Part shown: positions 56,015 to 64,000 of the stretch, piece after piece
How the letters are laid out: every line of letters starts with the position of its first letter
How positions within the stretch are numbered: the stretch's first letter is position 1
From: Lederbergia citri
Lineage (GTDB): Bacteria > Bacillota > Bacilli > Bacillales > Bacillaceae_C
Direction of reading: 5' to 3'
Assembly: GCF_018343625.1 (NCBI RefSeq)
Contig: NZ_JAGYPG010000001.1
Span: 1,520,231-1,584,230, forward strand
Length of the DNA stretch: 64,000 nt
The notes under the pieces: generated by a model
Told to the model about the DNA's origin: nothing
What the model saw: the letters and a program-made list of their open reading frames with translations, nothing else
Database searches by the model: none
Translations under genes and position numbers: made by a program

Positions 56015-57022
56015 CTATTCAGAGTATAAGTACATTAGTCTAGGTGAATTTGGTTTAGATAAAAGATTGACAATCCCTGTCATTTCAGCCTGTTTTCCAC
56101 CAACTTTTTGAGCGGCCATACTAAATAGCGAGCCAAGCCCTGCATTAGATGTATAGCGGACCACTTGAGCGCCGGCTAATTTATGATCTTTTTTCATTTG
56201 CTCAATCACATCTTCTTGGTAACCGAAATCATCAATCAACCCAACTTCTTTCGCTTGTCTTCCGTCATATATTCTTCCATCTGCAAGTTTGCGAACTTGA
56301 TCTTCTGTCATTCCACGGCCATCGGCGATGATTTTTACAAATTGATTATAGGAATTTTTTAACATTGATTGCAAAATATCTTCCTCTTCCTTTGTCATAT
56401 GACGATATGAGCTCATAATATCTTTGTATGGACCGCTCTTAATCGTCATAAAGTCGACTCCATATTTTTCGGCGAGATCGCTAATATTAACACCTTGCAT
56501 AATAACCCCGAGGGAACCTGTCAAAGTTTCGGGACTTGCAAAAATTTTATCGGCTGGTGCAGAAATATAATAGCCTCCGGATGCAGCCATCGATCCCATC
56601 GAAACGTAAATTGGCTTTTTTGTTTCTTCCTTAATTTGAACGAGCTTATGATGGATCTCGGCTGACTCATTCGTTCCACCGCCTGGTGAATTAACACGAA
56701 GAACGATCGCTTTTATACTTTTATCATCCTTTACCGTATTTAATTGCTTCATAAATTCCCTATGTAAATAGCCATTTGTTGAAAATATAGATGCAGAGTC
56801 TCCCGTATCTTGAATGACACCATCCACTTCAAGCACCGCAATTTTATTAGCAGGATTACCTGTTTCAACAATCTCTTCTGTAAATGCTTTATTTGCAGAA
56901 AAATTCTCTCCAAACACCTTAGAAAAATCCGAAAAAATAAAGGCGCTTGCCATGTTGACTATACTAGATACAAAAAGAACTGCGGCAGCGATTCCTAGGG
57001 CCGCCCAACGTTTTCCATTCAT
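56015..57022 (-). CDS. sppA: Signal peptide peptidase SppA
   Basis: A membrane-bound serine protease that degrades cleaved signal peptides. The 335-aa protein has an N-terminal membrane anchor (about 7-27), the catalytic Ser in MGSMAASGGYY and the catalytic Lys in MTIKSGPYKDIMS. SppA also contributes to lantibiotic resistance in B. subtilis. AAAGGAGG precedes the ATG. Confidence 0.95.
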   Translation of the reverse strand: MNGKRWAALGIAAAVLFVSSIVNMASAFIFSDFSKVFGENFSANKAFTEEIVETGNPANKIAVLEVDGVIQDTGDSASIFSTNGYLHREFMKQLNTVKDDKSIKAIVLRVNSPGGGTNESAEIHHKLVQIKEETKKPIYVSMGSMAASGGYYISAPADKIFASPETLTGSLGVIMQGVNISDLAEKYGVDFMTIKSGPYKDIMSSYRHMTKEEEDILQSMLKNSYNQFVKIIADGRGMTEDQVRKLADGRIYDGRQAKEVGLIDDFGYQEDVIEQMKKDHKLAGAQVVRYTSNAGLGSLFSMAAQKVGGKQAEMTGIVNLLSKPNSPRLMYLYSE

Positions 57023-57174
57023 CTGTTTTTCCTCCTTTTAGTGCGTTCCCATATTTATATACGTCTCTTTCTTTTAAATAGTTTCAAACTAATGATAAAA
57101 TAAATACATAAGATGCACTAAACTCGAAAATTCTTTACATATGAGTGGCAAATACTTCAAGGGGGATATTTACA

Positions 57175-57975
57175 ATGGAACAACGCAATAAAATTTTCTT
57201 TTTCCATAAAAATAGTCCAGACAGCTTTGAAAAAATTTCAGTCCTTAAAGAACTTGCGGAAAGGTACGGATTTAAAATTGTAAACAATTCGCAAGAAGCA
57301 AATCTAATAGCTAGTATCGGCGGAGACGGCACATTTTTACAGGCTGTTCGAAAAACAGGCTTTAGACAAGATTGCCTTTATGCAGGAATTCAAGACGATG
57401 GAATGCAAGGCCTGTATACCGATTTTCATATTGATAACATACACGATATGATTGACGCCATGACTTCGGAAAAAATTGAAGTAAGACGCTATCCAGTTAT
57501 TAAGGTAGATGTTGACAATGAAGGTTCATTTTATTGTTTAAATGAGTTTACAATTCGATCAGGAATCATTAAAACATTAGTCATGGATGTTTTTATTGAC
57601 GGCTTACATTTCGAAACATTCAGGGGAGATGGAATGGTGATTGCAACACCGACAGGAAGCACGGCTTATAATAAATCCGTGAAAGGTGCCGTAGTCGATC
57701 CACTTATCCCATGTCTCCAAGTGAGTGAAATGGCATCCTTGAACAATAACCGCTATCGTACACTCGGTTCACCATTTATCCTAAGTGAAGGCAGAAAACT
57801 ATTATTAAAAGTTGTTCAAAATGGGAATGACTACCCTACCATGGGAATGGACAATGAGGCTCTGAGCACCCAGCGCGTCGAACAAGTTGAAATCCTTTTA
57901 TCTGATAGACGAATCAAAACCGTAAAATTAAAAAACAACTCCTTTTGGGAAAAAGTAAAACGGACGTTTTTATGA
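57175..57975 (+). CDS. nadK: NAD kinase
   Basis: Phosphorylates NAD to NADP. The 266-aa protein has the GGDGT motif (SIGGDGTFLQAV) and the second conserved block DGMVIATPTGSTAYNKS. It matches the second NAD kinase of B. subtilis (YtdI/NadK2) in place, next to sppA, and length. Start ATG 57175 has AAGGGGG 9 nt upstream; ten upstream codons of the frame lie before it. Confidence 0.95.
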   Translation: MEQRNKIFFFHKNSPDSFEKISVLKELAERYGFKIVNNSQEANLIASIGGDGTFLQAVRKTGFRQDCLYAGIQDDGMQGLYTDFHIDNIHDMIDAMTSEKIEVRRYPVIKVDVDNEGSFYCLNEFTIRSGIIKTLVMDVFIDGLHFETFRGDGMVIATPTGSTAYNKSVKGAVVDPLIPCLQVSEMASLNNNRYRTLGSPFILSEGRKLLLKVVQNGNDYPTMGMDNEALSTQRVEQVEILLSDRRIKTVKLKNNSFWEKVKRTFL

Positions 57976-58031
57976 TATTTGTTGTCCAGCTAAGTTGGGA
58001 TTGAAAATTGTATAAAGAGGGCTGGACTAGA

Positions 58032-58805
58032 GATTGAAAGCTTTCGTAATGGCCTGGTTCTGTCTTCTCGATTGTTGCCTGATCGAGACAAAACCTTAGA
58101 ATTAAACTAGTTCTGTCCCGATTCAGGCGTAATCGAGAATGAAAGGCTTGGAAGTGAGCTAGTTCTGTCCCAATTCATGCACAATCGAGAATGAAACCTT
58201 GGAACTGAGCCGCTTCTGTCCCGATTCATACTCAATCGAGACTGAAACCTTGGAATTGAGCCGCTTCTGTCCCGATTCAGGCGCAATCGAGACTGAAACC
58301 TTGGAAATGGGCCAGTTCTGTCCCGATTCAGCGGCAATCGAGACTGAAACCTTAGAATTGAGCCGCTTCTGTCCCGATTCAGCGGCAATTGAGACTGAAA
58401 CCTTAGAATTGAGCCGCTTCTGTCTCGATTCATGCGCAATCGAGACTGTAAGCTTGGAATTGAGCTAGTTCTGTCCCGATTCATGCACAATCGAGACTGA
58501 AACCTCGGAATTGAGCCGCTTCTGTCCCAATTCATGCACAATCGAGACTGAAACCTTGGAATTGAGCCGCTTCTGTCCGATTCAGCGGCAATTGAGACTG
58601 AAACCTTAGAATTGAGCCGCTTCTGTCTCGATTCATGCGCAATCGAGACGCAAACCTTGGAATTGAGCTAGTTCTGTCCCGATTCATGCACAATCGAGAC
58701 TGAAACCTCGGAATTGAGCCGCTTCTGTCCCAATTCATGCACAATCGAGACTGAAACCTTGGAATTGTGTCCCTTCCGTCCCAATTCATGCGCAATCAAG
58801 ACTAA
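58032..58805. repeat. Tandem repeat array, 51-bp period, about 15 units, with an internal block duplication
   Basis: The AATCGAGAC core recurs at 58082, 58132, 58184, 58235, 58286, 58337, 58388, 58439, 58490, 58541, 58591, 58642, 58693, 58744 and 58795, nearly always 51 bp apart. Each unit holds TTCTGTCYCGATTCA-N3-5-CAATCGAGACT, nearly palindromic, the same core as the array at 17.5-18.05 kb, with a different linker. Units 58388-58590 repeat almost exactly at 58591-58793 (203 bp). Open frames of 17-aa repeats across it (58107-58541 and 58532-58795) are not called genes. The array fills the 991-bp gap between nadK and rarD. Confidence 0.9.
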
Positions 58806-58898
58806 AATCAGTTTTAGTAATGAGTTCAGTCTAGGTTCACCATATTTAGACCAAAAATAGTAAGTTTTAAAAAAACAAAACACTCAACTTATATAAAA

Positions 58899-58946
58899 AA
58901 AGCGAGAATCTAATCTATTTGGATAGATTAGATTCTCGCTTTTTTA
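58899..58946. terminator. Terminator after rarD (18-bp perfect stem)
   Basis: AGCGAGAATCTAATCTAT (58901-58918) with its exact complement (58923-58940) and a TTGG loop. T runs on both sides, so it would stop transcription from rarD and also anything leaving the repeat array. Confidence 0.9.
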
Positions 58947-58966
58947 ATACCGTTAAGAGGATAAAG

Positions 58967-59884
58967 TCATGCTATTTTTTTTCGATTTCGCCCTTTAACG
59001 TAGTTCCAATTGAAAGAAGATAAAGTTACTAGAGCTAAAGCACTCCATATAAAAGCAAAGGCAATAAGACGTGCCACGCCAAATGGTTCACCATATATGA
59101 AAACTCCTAAAACGAGCATCATCGTTGGAGCGATATATTGAATGAAGCCCATTAAATATAAAGGAATTTTCTGAACGCCTTTTGCAAAAAAGAGCAAAGG
59201 TATCGCCGTTATCGCTCCAGAAGCAATAAGCAAGATATCATTTATAAATGAGCCTGAAAATAAGGCGCTGCTGCCATTTACCATATGAATGGAAAGATAG
59301 ATTAATGCAATCGGTATTATGAGTAGAGTTTCCAACGCTAACCCGATGGATGAATCGACTTTTATCATTTTTTTTACTAATCCGTAAACTCCAAAGGTCA
59401 GCGCAAGACCAAAAGAAACCCATGGAAATTTTCCATATGACATCGTTAAAATAAGTACTCCAACAACTGCCAAGGAAAACGAAAATATTTGAACCCTTGA
59501 TAAAGTTTCCTTTAAAAATACAATTCCTAGAACGATGCTCACTAATGGGTTGATATAGTATCCAAGGCTTGATTCTACCACTTTATCGTTATTAACTGCC
59601 CATATAAATAAAAACCAATTTCCGCTCACCAAAATGGATGCAGCTGCTAGTGCAGCAAACTTTTTAGGTTCCTCTTTAAATTGCTTCAAGCTTTTTATAA
59701 ATAATGGGAGCTTTTTACTAAAAATTAATAGTACGACCATAAACCAAAAAGACCAAAAAATTCGATTTGCCAATACTTCATGTGCTGTTACATCAATGAT
59801 TTGCTTCCAGTATATCGGCAATATCCCCCAAATAGAATAAGCGGCGATTGCATAAAAAATTCCTTCACGACTATGTTTTTCCAT
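58967..59884 (-). CDS. rarD: RarD-type EamA-family transporter
   Basis: A 305-aa protein with ten predicted membrane segments, N-terminal GIFYAIAAYSIWGILPIYWK and the central LVSGNWFLFIWAVNN of the RarD branch of EamA permeases. Substrate unknown. CAGGGG precedes the ATG. Confidence 0.9.
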   Translation of the reverse strand: MEKHSREGIFYAIAAYSIWGILPIYWKQIIDVTAHEVLANRIFWSFWFMVVLLIFSKKLPLFIKSLKQFKEEPKKFAALAAASILVSGNWFLFIWAVNNDKVVESSLGYYINPLVSIVLGIVFLKETLSRVQIFSFSLAVVGVLILTMSYGKFPWVSFGLALTFGVYGLVKKMIKVDSSIGLALETLLIIPIALIYLSIHMVNGSSALFSGSFINDILLIASGAITAIPLLFFAKGVQKIPLYLMGFIQYIAPTMMLVLGVFIYGEPFGVARLIAFAFIWSALALVTLSSFNWNYVKGRNRKKIA

Positions 59885-60032
59885 CGTATTTCCCCTGTTA
59901 TTTAGATTTCCGAAATAACAATAATTATATACGATTTATTAAAATAATGCTTTAGCTTTTTTATTTACCAGAAAACTATTAATTGGTAGGCTGGGGTCTG
60001 TATAACTTTTGCCCTCAAGAAAGAAGTCAAAA

Positions 60033-61661
60033 TCAATTGCTTACATGATTATAAACAGGCGATCCGTCTTTTGCTTTTTCATACACAATTTTCCCATCAA
60101 CAACTGTCATCTCAACGCTTGTTGTTAAAATATCATCATTTTCAACGGAAAATAAATCTTGATTAAATATCGTAAAATCTGCTGAAAAACCTGGTTTTAT
60201 CATTCCACGATCATGAGCATGTCCGCAAGCAAAAGCACTGCCTTTTGTATAAAGCGAAATTGCTTCAAACATAGACAATCTTTGTTCAGGCATATAAATT
60301 TGATGCTTATTATCATAAGGCTTTTCCCTGGTAACAGCAGCATGAATGCCTAGTAAAGGATTTGCAGGCTCAATTGGGGCGTCTGAACCTCCAGAACACG
60401 GTAAACCATTGTCAATCAGTGTCTTCCATGCATAGTTATATGTCATGTTTTGTTTGCCAATTCGATCAATAACCCATGGGAAATCTGAGCCTGTAAAACC
60501 GGGTTGAATGTCGATTTCAACCGGCAGCTTTTTCGCACGCTCAATTAATTCCGGCCGTAAAATTTGTGCGTGAATAAGCCTATCAAATATTCCTTCCCGC
60601 GGCGGAAACTCCTCAATTACCTCTAATACATTTTCAAAAGCAAGGTCCCCAATAACATGAGTGGCAATTGGCATATGATATTTTCTTGCCTTTGCTACGA
60701 GTTGCTTTAATTCTGATAATGAATGTATAGCCATTCCTTGGGTAGAGGGATCATCTGCATATGGTTTACTTAAAAGAGCAGTTCTTCCTCCTAATGAACC
60801 ATCTACAAATATTTTCATAGCACCGAATTCTATATTCCCAATCGCCGACATGAATTGGTATCCATCTTTTTTCCATTCGTCTACGATTTTATGATGTACA
60901 AGTAAATGCGCTTTAAAGGGAAGTGATCCATCTCCTAAAACTCTTAAAAACGCTGTCATCGCATGACTATATGTTTCGTAATAGCTTAAATCTTCCGTAT
61001 GCGCTCCTGTTAACCCGAATTTCCAACTATTTTTAATTCCTAATCTTAATGCTTTTTCTACATATTCATCTGTGATGCTTGGCATTTTTGAAAAAATAAA
61101 GTTTTGTGCTTCATCCTTAAATATCCCTGATAATTCTCCATTTTCCTCTCGTTCAATAACGCCACCAACAGGAGCAGGATCCTGTGGTTTTACATTTGCT
61201 GCTTCAATTGCTAGAGAATTTACAGCAATGACATGGCGGCACACTCTTTTCATTACGATAGGATTTTGCGGTGCCACTTTATCTAGTTCCCATCTAGATA
61301 GAGGTGTTTTATCTTGCCAGAGGTTCTCATCCCAACCTTCTCCAATAATCCATTCGCCTGGTGAAGATGTTTTAACTTTTTCATATATAGCATTTAAGAC
61401 CTCATGCTTAGAAGCCTTCCCCGAAACATTTAGCTTTAAAAACGTTTCTCCATACCCAATTAAATGCATATGGCTGTCCACTAATCCCGGAATCATCATG
61501 GCACCCTTTAAATCAATGGAACGCGCTATTTTATACTTTTCTTTTAAAGTAGCTAACGAACCTGTTTCAATAATATGATCATCTTCTGATACAACAGCTT
61601 CTACTGTTTCGCCTTCTATTTCCATCGTATAAATCATTCCGTTATACCATATCGTCTTCAT
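60033..61661 (-). CDS. ytcJ: YtcJ-like amidohydrolase
   Basis: A 542-aa metal-dependent hydrolase: GLVDSHMHLIGYG with the metal histidines, HVIGDLAFENVLE, and GSDAPIEPANPLLGIHAAVTRE near the C-terminus. The family hydrolyses amide or ring bonds; the substrate is unknown. AAGGAG precedes the ATG. Confidence 0.9.
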   Translation of the reverse strand: MKTIWYNGMIYTMEIEGETVEAVVSEDDHIIETGSLATLKEKYKIARSIDLKGAMMIPGLVDSHMHLIGYGETFLKLNVSGKASKHEVLNAIYEKVKTSSPGEWIIGEGWDENLWQDKTPLSRWELDKVAPQNPIVMKRVCRHVIAVNSLAIEAANVKPQDPAPVGGVIEREENGELSGIFKDEAQNFIFSKMPSITDEYVEKALRLGIKNSWKFGLTGAHTEDLSYYETYSHAMTAFLRVLGDGSLPFKAHLLVHHKIVDEWKKDGYQFMSAIGNIEFGAMKIFVDGSLGGRTALLSKPYADDPSTQGMAIHSLSELKQLVAKARKYHMPIATHVIGDLAFENVLEVIEEFPPREGIFDRLIHAQILRPELIERAKKLPVEIDIQPGFTGSDFPWVIDRIGKQNMTYNYAWKTLIDNGLPCSGGSDAPIEPANPLLGIHAAVTREKPYDNKHQIYMPEQRLSMFEAISLYTKGSAFACGHAHDRGMIKPGFSADFTIFNQDLFSVENDDILTTSVEMTVVDGKIVYEKAKDGSPVYNHVSN

Positions 61662-61737
61662 TTTTTTCTCCTTCTAGCATTAATACAAAAATGATATACA
61701 AAAGGAGAATATATTTCCAGCTTTCGACATATGCAAA

Positions 61738-61765
61738 AAGAAGCGGGGAAATAATTCCCCGCTTC
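61738..61765 (-). terminator. Terminator after the SASP gene
   Basis: AAGCGGGGAA (61741-61750) with TTCCCCGCTT (61755-61764), then CTTTTTG on the minus strand. Confidence 0.9.
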
Positions 61766-61784
61766 TAGCCATTTATATTATATG

Positions 61785-61979
61785 TTAGTGGGCGCCGCCA
61801 CCAAGTTGTTGTTGAGCCATTTGTACAAGACGTTTAGTGATTTCTCCACCAACAGAACCATTGGCACGTGAAGTTGTATCTGCGCCAAGATTAACACCAA
61901 ATTCTGTAGCGATTTCGTACTTCATTTGGTCAATAGCTTGTTCAGCACCATTTACTAAAAGTTGATTGTTGTTTGGCAT
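61785..61979 (-). CDS. sspA: Alpha/beta-type small acid-soluble spore protein
   Basis: Coats and protects spore DNA. The 64-aa protein has the GPR protease site [12 protein letters not shown], then [16 protein letters not shown], the SASP alpha/beta signature. AAGGAGGTGA lies 7 nt before the ATG. The exact paralogue (sspA, B or other) cannot be told. A candidate SigG promoter lies upstream. Confidence 0.95.
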   Translation of the reverse strand: MPNNNQLLVNGAEQAIDQMKYEIATEFGVNLGADTTSRANGSVGGEITKRLVQMAQQQLGGGAH

Positions 61980-62002
61980 GTGTCTTCACCTCCTTGTACA
62001 CA

Positions 62003-62033
62003 TAGATTGTGCGAAAACACTTGCCTTCATTCA
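62003..62033 (-). promoter_or_regulatory. Candidate SigG promoter for the SASP gene
   Basis: On the minus strand TGAATG (62033-62028), 18-bp spacer, CAATCTA (62009-62003), near the forespore SigG pattern (TGAATA, CATACTA). Two mismatches; SigG control is expected for SASP genes. Confidence 0.4.
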
Positions 62034-62079
62034 ATCATTCACTGGTAATTGTTCCATTCACTACATAATCTTGTAATCA

Positions 62080-63288
62080 CTAAAATAGATCTTCAACATC
62101 GGTTTCCTGTTGGTTCCTTCTTTCGCTTACTATAATTGTTTCCGTATTTTCGATTGCTTCACTCAATAATGGCTGCCAGTCCAATTTTTCCTCAAAAGCC
62201 ATAACTTTTTCCAGTCTTGGACGTGTTTTAGGAGATGGGGGAGTAAAAATGGTACAGCAATCTTCATATGGTCGATTTGATATTTCCAGAGTATCAATCT
62301 CTTCGGCAATTTTAATAATATCGATTTTATCCATCGTAATAAGCGGACGCAAAATCGGTGTGTTTGTTACATTATTGATCGCATACATACTATCCATCGT
62401 TTGACTTGCTACCTGTCCTAGGCTTTCTCCAGTTACAATCGCTAATCCCTCATGCTTTTGTCGAAGTTCTTCCGTAATTCGAAGCATCATTCTTCTTGTT
62501 GATGTCATTGTATATCCTTCTGGAATTTCTTTATGAATCGTTTCCTGTATTTTTGTAAACGGAACGATATGAATTTTAACGCTTCCAGAATATTCCGCAA
62601 GTTTATGAGCCAAATCAATAACCTTTTGCTTTGCTCTTTCACTCGTAAAAGGAGGACTATGGAAGTGAACCGCTTCTATCCCTACCCCGCGTTTCATTGT
62701 TAAAAATCCAGCTACAGGGCTATCGATTCCACCTGATAGCATAAGCATTGCTTTTCCTGAAGAAGCAACAGGAAAACCGCCAGCTCCTTGAAAAACTTCT
62801 CCCGAAACATACACTGCATCATGCCTGACTTCCACAATTAGATTAATATCTGGATTCTTCACATCCACTTTAATATCATCTACATTGATAAGAATATGCG
62901 CACCAACCGCATGATTTAATCCATTCGTATCATATTCAAATGATTTATCAGAACGTCGTGCACTTATTTTAAACGTATTTCCAGGCTGATGTGCTTGATT
63001 TACAATATGTAGCGCAGCTTCTCTTATCGCATCAATATTTTTTTCCGTCTTAATTGCTGGGCTAAAAGATTGAATGCCAAAGACTTTTTTTAACCCGTGA
63101 ATTACTGGTTCAACTGGTTCTCCATTTAATTGAACATACATACGATCCCATTCAGATTCAATCCGAATATTTTTAAATTCGCGAAGAATAAACTTTATAT
63201 TCTTTTTCAACTTTTGTACAAAATGCTTCCGATTTCGTCCTTTAAGTGACATTTCACCATAGCGTATTAAAATTCTGTCGTAATTCAT
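62080..63288 (-). CDS. thiI: tRNA sulfurtransferase ThiI
   Basis: Makes 4-thiouridine at tRNA position 8. The 402-aa protein has an N-terminal ferredoxin-like and THUMP region (about 1-165) and the PP-loop domain (SGGIDSPVAGF). The short C-terminus shows no rhodanese domain, the Bacillus form. Start overlaps the upstream desulfurase stop (ATGA), so the sulfur donor and acceptor are coupled. Confidence 0.96.
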   Translation of the reverse strand: MNYDRILIRYGEMSLKGRNRKHFVQKLKKNIKFILREFKNIRIESEWDRMYVQLNGEPVEPVIHGLKKVFGIQSFSPAIKTEKNIDAIREAALHIVNQAHQPGNTFKISARRSDKSFEYDTNGLNHAVGAHILINVDDIKVDVKNPDINLIVEVRHDAVYVSGEVFQGAGGFPVASSGKAMLMLSGGIDSPVAGFLTMKRGVGIEAVHFHSPPFTSERAKQKVIDLAHKLAEYSGSVKIHIVPFTKIQETIHKEIPEGYTMTSTRRMMLRITEELRQKHEGLAIVTGESLGQVASQTMDSMYAINNVTNTPILRPLITMDKIDIIKIAEEIDTLEISNRPYEDCCTIFTPPSPKTRPRLEKVMAFEEKLDWQPLLSEAIENTETIIVSERRNQQETDVEDLF

Positions 63289-64000
63289 TTTTTTCGCCTC
63301 ATTACTTTATTTAATCTCTCTAAAACTTCATGTAATGCTTTCATAAACTGTTGTGCTTCATCCATCGTATTTTCATATGAAAGGCTTACTCGAACTGCAG
63401 ATTTTGCAATATCCTCATTTACCCCAAGCGCTAATAACGTACTGCTTGGAGTATTTTCCTTTGAAGAGCAGGCACTCGTAGTTGAGACGATAATTCCCTC
63501 TTCTTCAAGCGCATGAACAATAACTTCCCCTTTATGCCCAATTACTGAAAAATTCACAATATGTGGAGCTCCGTTACGAGGTGAATGGATGATAATCTGC
63601 GGCAGCTTCATTAGTTCATAAAATAAAAATTCACTGATTTGCTGCAGCGTATTACCTTTTTCTTTTTGAGCTAATAATTCCATTCTGAGGGCTTTCGCCA
63701 TTGCTACAATTCCACCTGTATTTTCCGTACCACTTCGGATTTTTTGTTCTTGATTGCCACCAGTTACTTGTGGATCTAGCCGTACACCTTGATTTTTATA
63801 TAGAAACCCACTTCCTTTTAAGCCGTGAAATTTATGCGCAGAAAATGTGCAAAGATCGACGGAATTTCCATAAAGATCAAGCGGGATTTTTCCTGCTCCT
63901 TGAATATGGTCAATATGGTATATCACTTTAGAGTATCGACTCAACAATTGGCCAATTTCATTAATGGGCTGAATTGAACCAATTTCGTTATTTACGTGAA
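63285..64000 (-). CDS. Cysteine desulfurase (5' part beyond window edge)
   Basis: A PLP enzyme removing sulfur from cysteine for transfer to ThiI. The visible 238 residues include HVNNEIGSIQPI at the edge, the PLP lysine in TFSAHKFHGLKG and the active-site Cys in TTSACSSKENTPSS. The frame stays open to the end of the window, so the real start is outside. Matches B. subtilis NifZ, the dedicated ThiI partner. Confidence 0.95.
   Translation of the reverse strand, partial: HVNNEIGSIQPINEIGQLLSRYSKVIYHIDHIQGAGKIPLDLYGNSVDLCTFSAHKFHGLKGSGFLYKNQGVRLDPQVTGGNQEQKIRSGTENTGGIVAMAKALRMELLAQKEKGNTLQQISEFLFYELMKLPQIIIHSPRNGAPHIVNFSVIGHKGEVIVHALEEEGIIVSTTSACSSKENTPSSTLLALGVNEDIAKSAVRVSLSYENTMDEAQQFMKALHEVLERLNKVMRRKK

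Noticed and set aside
58107..58795. Open frames with repeated NRDRSGSI-type peptides on both strands
   Set aside because: Same reason: translation of the 51-bp repeat. The opposite strand gives equally open frames.

Overview
The window is a stretch of chromosome from a low-GC, endospore-forming member of the Bacillaceae. Gene order closely follows the Bacillus subtilis thrS-polA-citZ-pyk-dnaE-argGH-ackA-sppA-thiI region, and many genes are sporulation-associated families (YtxC, YtaF, YtvI, YtrH, YtrI, YtfJ/GerW, an alpha/beta-type SASP). It is not B. subtilis itself: several genes found there are absent (gapB, speD, phoP, phoR) and others are extra (hflK/hflC, a GntR regulator behind the malic enzyme gene, an HTH-kinase fusion). 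Species cannot be fixed from the sequence alone. No rRNA, tRNA, CRISPR array or prophage was seen.

Layout. 1-140: end of an IS3-family insertion sequence abutting ytxB. 138-2811: ytxB, ysdA, a 50-bp-period repeat array, then the infC-rpmI-rplT translation operon with an attenuator leader. 3-7 kb: a YusW-like lipoprotein, thrS behind a T-box, ytxC. 7-15 kb: DNA replication and repair (dnaI, dnaB, nrdR, coaE, ytaF, mutM, polA). 15-18 kb: hflC/hflK and a 51-bp-period repeat array. 18-24 kb: MaoC-like hydratase, the TCA genes mdh-icd-citZ, then ytvI and fxsA. 24-32 kb: central carbon and lipid entry (pyk, pfkA, accA, accD, GntR regulator, malic enzyme). 32-40 kb: dnaE, ytrH-ytrI, nrnA, ytpI, ytoI, ytkL. 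40-50 kb: M24 peptidase, GNAT, ald, UspA, argGH, an ECF sigma/membrane partner pair, moaB, EcsC-like gene. 50-57 kb: ackA, ytxK, HTH-phosphotransferase fusion, tpx, ytfJ-ytfI, yteJ, sppA. 57-64 kb: nadK, a second 51-bp repeat array, rarD, ytcJ, a SASP gene, thiI and the 3' part of a cysteine desulfurase gene.

How genes work together. infC-rpmI-rplT supplies IF3, L35 and L20. nrdR-dnaB-dnaI joins ribonucleotide reductase control with helicase loading. citZ-icd-mdh encodes three TCA steps, and pyk-pfkA, accDA and the NADP malic enzyme lie beside it. argG-argH is the end of arginine synthesis. The cysteine desulfurase and ThiI are translationally coupled and form a sulfur relay for 4-thiouridine and possibly thiazole.

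Most unusual points: (i) a Cro/C1 HTH domain fused in frame to an aminoglycoside-phosphotransferase-like kinase, with a tandemly duplicated leader that makes an upstream ORF and with an internal ribosome-binding site in front of the kinase domain; (ii) two intergenic arrays of 51-bp units sharing a palindromic core, one carrying a recent 203-bp internal duplication, plus a third array with a 50-bp period; (iii) a thiol peroxidase lacking the resolving cysteine; (iv) a perfect 12-bp hairpin burying the ribosome-binding site of a small membrane-protein gene; (v) a dispersed intergenic element of about 130-160 bp in at least five copies.
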